Part shown: in pieces, positions 6,068-8,452 of the stretch
Numbering within the stretch: the first letter of the stretch is position 1
Layout: every line of letters starts with the position of its first letter
Source: JAGNLA01 sp964472265
Lineage (GTDB): Bacteria > Caldisericota > Caldisericia > JAAYUI01
Assembly: GCA_964472265.1 (NCBI GenBank)
Contig: CAYYJO010000075.1
Location: 1-8,452, forward strand
DNA length: 8,452 nucleotides
Direction: 5' to 3'
Notes under the pieces: model-generated
What the model saw: the letters and a program-made list of their open reading frames with translations, nothing else
What the model was told of the DNA's origin: nothing
Databases searched by the model: none
Made by a program: the position numbers and the translations under genes

Positions 6068-6193
6068 TCAGACTAAAGCAACTATCGGGGCTTCATCAAG
6101 GGGCTTTGTGTTTGATGCTTGTGTTTTCAATGCCAGCCAGTCGCTGTCTGTGAAATTGTTTATCGTTAGTCTCTGTGTCTCGATGTTCATCAT
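6068..6193 (-). pseudogene. Remnant of a GNAT acetyltransferase N-terminus
   Basis: From ATG 6193/6190 the sequence reads MNIETQRLTINNFTDSDWLALKTQ, a typical opening of RimJ/RimL-type GNAT acetyltransferases (first strand and first helix). After about 24 residues the similarity fades and a TGA at 6070-6068 ends it at 40 codons; an intact enzyme has about 160-180 residues with an acetyl-CoA-binding loop that is absent here. GGGAAG a few bases before the two ATG codons could serve as a ribosome site; a longer version could start at ATG 6265 after AGAAGG. It shares its frame with the following membrane-protein ORF, two codons after the stop. It could also be a genuine small ORF with chance resemblance. 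Confidence 0.45.
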
Positions 6194-6306
6194 GACTTCC
6201 CGATCATTGCACCTGAGTTGGTTCAAATTCAAAGCGACATTGCTGTGTTTTATCTCGGTTCTCATCGTTTGCCTTCTGGATTCGCTCATAAACGTTCATG
6301 ACACAC

Positions 6307-6312
6307 ATTATA
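6307..6312 (-). promoter_or_regulatory. Candidate -10 box upstream of the GNAT remnant/membrane-protein genes
   Basis: A perfect minus-strand TATAAT lies in the short gap after mltG, about 115 bases ahead of ATG 6193. No good -35 box is found 17 bases upstream, so the call is weak. No intrinsic terminator is seen after mltG, so read-through from rlmN-mltG is equally possible. Confidence 0.3.
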
Positions 6313-6376
6313 CACGATGGGGAAAGTGCTTTTGATGGAGTTTACCATTTTTGTGACGGAACTTTAACAATGGTCT

Positions 6377-7435
6377 TTACGGTTTTATCTTGTAACTCCC
6401 CCAGTACTTTTCCATCTTCCGCTCGTGCTCGGACTGGGTTTCGGAAAAGTCGGTGTGGCCTTTGCCATCGCCAACAAAGAAGTAGTATTTGGTATCCTTG
6501 GGATAGAGCGCTGCCATGAGCGCGGTTTTGCCAGGGTTGCAGATCGGCCCGGGTGGAAGCCCAAGGTTTTTATAGGTGTTGTAAGGGTTGTCCATTGCCA
6601 TCTCGTCAAGGGTTAGCACCTTGTCGTGCTTGTCCAGAACGTACATCAAGGTCGGATCGGACTGGAGCATCCAGCCATCACGAAGCCTGTTCCAGAACAC
6701 CGAGGCAACAATCGGCATTTCGTCAGCGTTTGCTCCCTCCTTTTCGATGATCGAGGCGAGAGTGACGATTTCATGGACGGTTTTGCCAAGCTCTTTGCAC
6801 CTTGCAACCATCTTTTCGTCAAACATCTGCTCGAAGCGTTTGAGCTGGGTTTTTACCACAATCCCCGGTTCCAGGCTGTCAAACTGGTAGGTGTCGGGGA
6901 AAAGATAGCCTTCAAGAGAGTCGGTTGAAATGGTTGAGGTGAACTTGAAAGGAAAGCGTTTTTTGCCGGTGAGGGCGACTTCCTTGAAAGGTGATGCCTT
7001 GCCAAGCTTGTCTGAGATTGCCTTTGCTTCCTGGGCTATGGTTGATCCTTCCGGAAATGTCAGGACTTTTGCCGGGAGCTTGCCTTCAGTCTCCAATTTT
7101 GTGATAACCTGCTTCATGTCATAGGGTTTGTCGAAGATGAAGATGCCGGCCTGCAGTTTTGACCCAGCATTCTGCTTTCTGACCTCGAACAGGAAAATCC
7201 ACTTTGAAGAGATCACGCCATCGTCATACAATTTGTCGGCAATTGTCTGGGGGGTTTCACCCTTTTCAATTTTCAGCTGCTTTGGAAACGGCTGCTCACC
7301 AAAAGGGGTTGAGGCCACGTGATTGACATAGACAAAAAAGATGAGCGCCGACAATCCAAGGAAGATTGCCACCACAACCAGCCAGACAAGAAATTTTCGG
7401 GCTTTTCTAACTTTCATGAGCTTTGAGCTGGCCAC
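6377..7435 (-). CDS. mltG: Endolytic murein transglycosylase MltG (YceG family)
   Basis: A membrane-anchored lytic transglycosylase that cuts nascent peptidoglycan strands internally and is thought to end glycan-strand growth. The 352 residues show a basic N-terminus, one membrane span at about 15-37, an extracytoplasmic LysM-like region (about 53-115, LKIEKGETPQTIADKL) and the YceG catalytic domain. Motifs seen are SLEGYLFPDTY (173-183), ASIIEKEG with the expected catalytic Glu E231, LQSDPTLMY (257-265), YNTYKNLGLPPGPICNPG (285-302) and GHTDFSETQSEH near the end. The length is normal. The GTG at 7435 would overlap rlmN by 29 bases; ATG 7417 (residue 7) gives 346 residues and an 11-base overlap and is at least as likely. 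Neither has a clear Shine-Dalgarno, so translational coupling to rlmN is plausible. The gene ends in TAA. Confidence 0.95.
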   Translation of the reverse strand: MASSKLMKVRKARKFLVWLVVVAIFLGLSALIFFVYVNHVASTPFGEQPFPKQLKIEKGETPQTIADKLYDDGVISSKWIFLFEVRKQNAGSKLQAGIFIFDKPYDMKQVITKLETEGKLPAKVLTFPEGSTIAQEAKAISDKLGKASPFKEVALTGKKRFPFKFTSTISTDSLEGYLFPDTYQFDSLEPGIVVKTQLKRFEQMFDEKMVARCKELGKTVHEIVTLASIIEKEGANADEMPIVASVFWNRLRDGWMLQSDPTLMYVLDKHDKVLTLDEMAMDNPYNTYKNLGLPPGPICNPGKTALMAALYPKDTKYYFFVGDGKGHTDFSETQSEHERKMEKYWGSYKIKP

Positions 7436-8405
7436 AGGCTGCGTTTTCGCTTAAACCCAGAGATTTTCTCACGGTTGCGTCATATCCTTCAGACCTCAAA
7501 AGCTCTAGAAATTTCCTGATGGCTTGTGGGGATGAAGGGTGGAATTCTGAGCCTTCGATTTCGTTGTATGGAATCAGGTTTATGAGCGCCGGAACACCGG
7601 AAAGCAAGTCTGAAAGGGCGATTGCGTCATCGATTGAGTCGTTGACCTTGGAAATCATGATGTATTCAAATGTCACACGGTTTTTTGTCAGTGCGACGTA
7701 GTCCTTTATGTCGTCGATCAGGTCGCGCATCTTCAGGGCTTTTGCAGCTCTGGGCATGATCCGTTCCCTTGTCGCCTGCCTTGGTGCGTGGAGCGAGATT
7801 GCAAGCCTGATCTGTGGAAGTTCCTTGCCAACAAGCATGATTTTTCCGGGCACGCCAACGGTCGAAACCGTCATGTGCCTCATCGAGATTCCGGCTTCCT
7901 TGTTGAGGCGTTTTGCAGCCTTCACAAAGTTGTCCCAGTTTGCCAGAGGTTCACCAATGCCCATGAAAACGATGTTTCTTGGCCTTGGGCTGCAAAGGGC
8001 GACTTGCGCCATAATCTCGCCTGCTGTCAGGTTTCTTTCAAGCCCTTCCTTGCCGGACTGGCAAAATGAGCATGAAAACCCGCATCCAATCTGTGTTGAA
8101 ACGCAAAGTGTGAGGTGGCCGACCGATTTCATAAGCACCATCTCAACCTTTTTGCCGTCAGGGTAGGCGATCAGGACTTTTCTTGAAGCGTCCCTTGACC
8201 TTACGGCCTTTTCAACGGTTGGGGCGTTTGAAAACAACTCCCTGAGCTGGTTTCTGTCTGATTCAGGCAGGTTGGTCATCTGCTGCGGGTCAAGCACGTT
8301 CTTGTCCCAAACCCAGGACATGACCTGTTTGGCCCTGTATTTCTCCATGCCGTGGTTTGCCATCCACTCTTGCAAGGCTGTGGTGTCCAGTTCAAAGAAG
8401 TTCAT
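7407..8405 (-). CDS. rlmN: Dual-specificity RNA methyltransferase RlmN (23S rRNA A2503 / tRNA A37, C2)
   Basis: A radical-SAM enzyme that methylates C2 of adenine in 23S rRNA (A2503 by E. coli numbering) and in certain tRNAs, in the cytoplasm. All 332 residues are present, close to the family norm. The 4Fe-4S cluster cysteines are C108, C112 and C115 (CGFSCSFC). C101 (TLCVSTQ) matches the resolving cysteine (E. coli C118) and C324 (AACGQL) the methyl-carrying cysteine (E. coli C355). The SAM-binding MGIGEPL motif is at 148-154, and the N-terminal accessory domain (YRAKQVMSWVW) is intact. Start ATG 8405 is the natural family start; no clear Shine-Dalgarno is seen in the 47 bases upstream. The stop TAG overlaps the mltG start, so the two are probably co-transcribed. 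Confidence 0.97.
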   Translation of the reverse strand: MNFFELDTTALQEWMANHGMEKYRAKQVMSWVWDKNVLDPQQMTNLPESDRNQLRELFSNAPTVEKAVRSRDASRKVLIAYPDGKKVEMVLMKSVGHLTLCVSTQIGCGFSCSFCQSGKEGLERNLTAGEIMAQVALCSPRPRNIVFMGIGEPLANWDNFVKAAKRLNKEAGISMRHMTVSTVGVPGKIMLVGKELPQIRLAISLHAPRQATRERIMPRAAKALKMRDLIDDIKDYVALTKNRVTFEYIMISKVNDSIDDAIALSDLLSGVPALINLIPYNEIEGSEFHPSSPQAIRKFLELLRSEGYDATVRKSLGLSENAACGQLKAHES

Positions 8406-8452
8406 GGCTTAAGGCTATCCGAATCTGTGCGCTTTGCAAGGATTGGTTGTCT

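Noticed and set aside
6030..6070. In-frame TGA at 6070-6068 as selenocysteine or as a reassigned glycine codon
   Set aside because: No convincing SECIS-like stem follows the TGA, and the secreted-protein gene ends at a TGA followed directly by a terminator, so TGA works as a normal stop here.
5661..6335. 224-codon plus-strand ORF opposite the membrane-protein gene
   Set aside because: It is slightly longer than the minus-strand ORF but has no recognisable family pattern. The minus strand shows a coherent membrane protein with family-like motifs, so the plus-strand ORF is taken as an antisense shadow.

Overview
The window is a compact stretch of bacterial chromosome. Every gene I can support lies on the minus strand, so transcription runs from base 8452 towards base 1. 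There are two housekeeping genes on the right: rlmN (23S rRNA/tRNA adenine-C2 methyltransferase) and mltG (endolytic murein transglycosylase), which overlap slightly. SD-led starts, an intrinsic terminator, TGA used as a normal stop and short intergenic gaps all fit a bacterium. The two housekeeping proteins do not place it securely. The dispersed GC-rich palindromic repeats and moderate GC are common in uncultured lineages such as Patescibacteria and Omnitrophota/PVC-type groups, but this is only an impression and I do not assign a phylum.

Layout from right to left: rlmN (8405-7407); mltG (7435-6377, start uncertain); a short ORF whose start resembles the N-terminus of a GNAT acetyltransferase and then stops (about 6193-6068); in the same frame after one TGA, a small multi-span membrane protein resembling the DUF6653 group (6061-5426); a roughly 200-bp gap with a promoter candidate; a secreted protein of four tandem about 100-residue beta-sandwich-like repeats (5223-3769) closed by a clear intrinsic terminator (3750-3722); then a very long restriction-modification gene (3679 to beyond base 1) that fills the left 44% of the window and has no stop inside it.

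The restriction-modification gene is the notable part. It encodes one polypeptide with an N-terminal PD-(D/E)XK nuclease, a helical linker, an N6-adenine methyltransferase (DPFVGTGNF and NPPY motifs) and a type ISP-like C-terminal specificity domain. Two stretches that do not belong to this architecture interrupt it, both in frame. Insertion 1 (1715-1891, about 59 codons) consists almost only of two palindromic repeats, called B and A here. Insertion 2 (374-925, 184 codons) sits in the specificity domain and has the same B...A order, but carries a complete DUF559-type PD-(D/E)XK nuclease domain between the repeats. The pair looks like an empty and a loaded version of one mobile cassette that survives inside genes by staying open in frame. 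This is the best candidate for an undescribed system in the window.

The rest is ordinary: rlmN and mltG are intact with all key residues, the secreted protein has a signal peptide and an SD, and no RNA genes, CRISPR arrays or transposase genes were seen.
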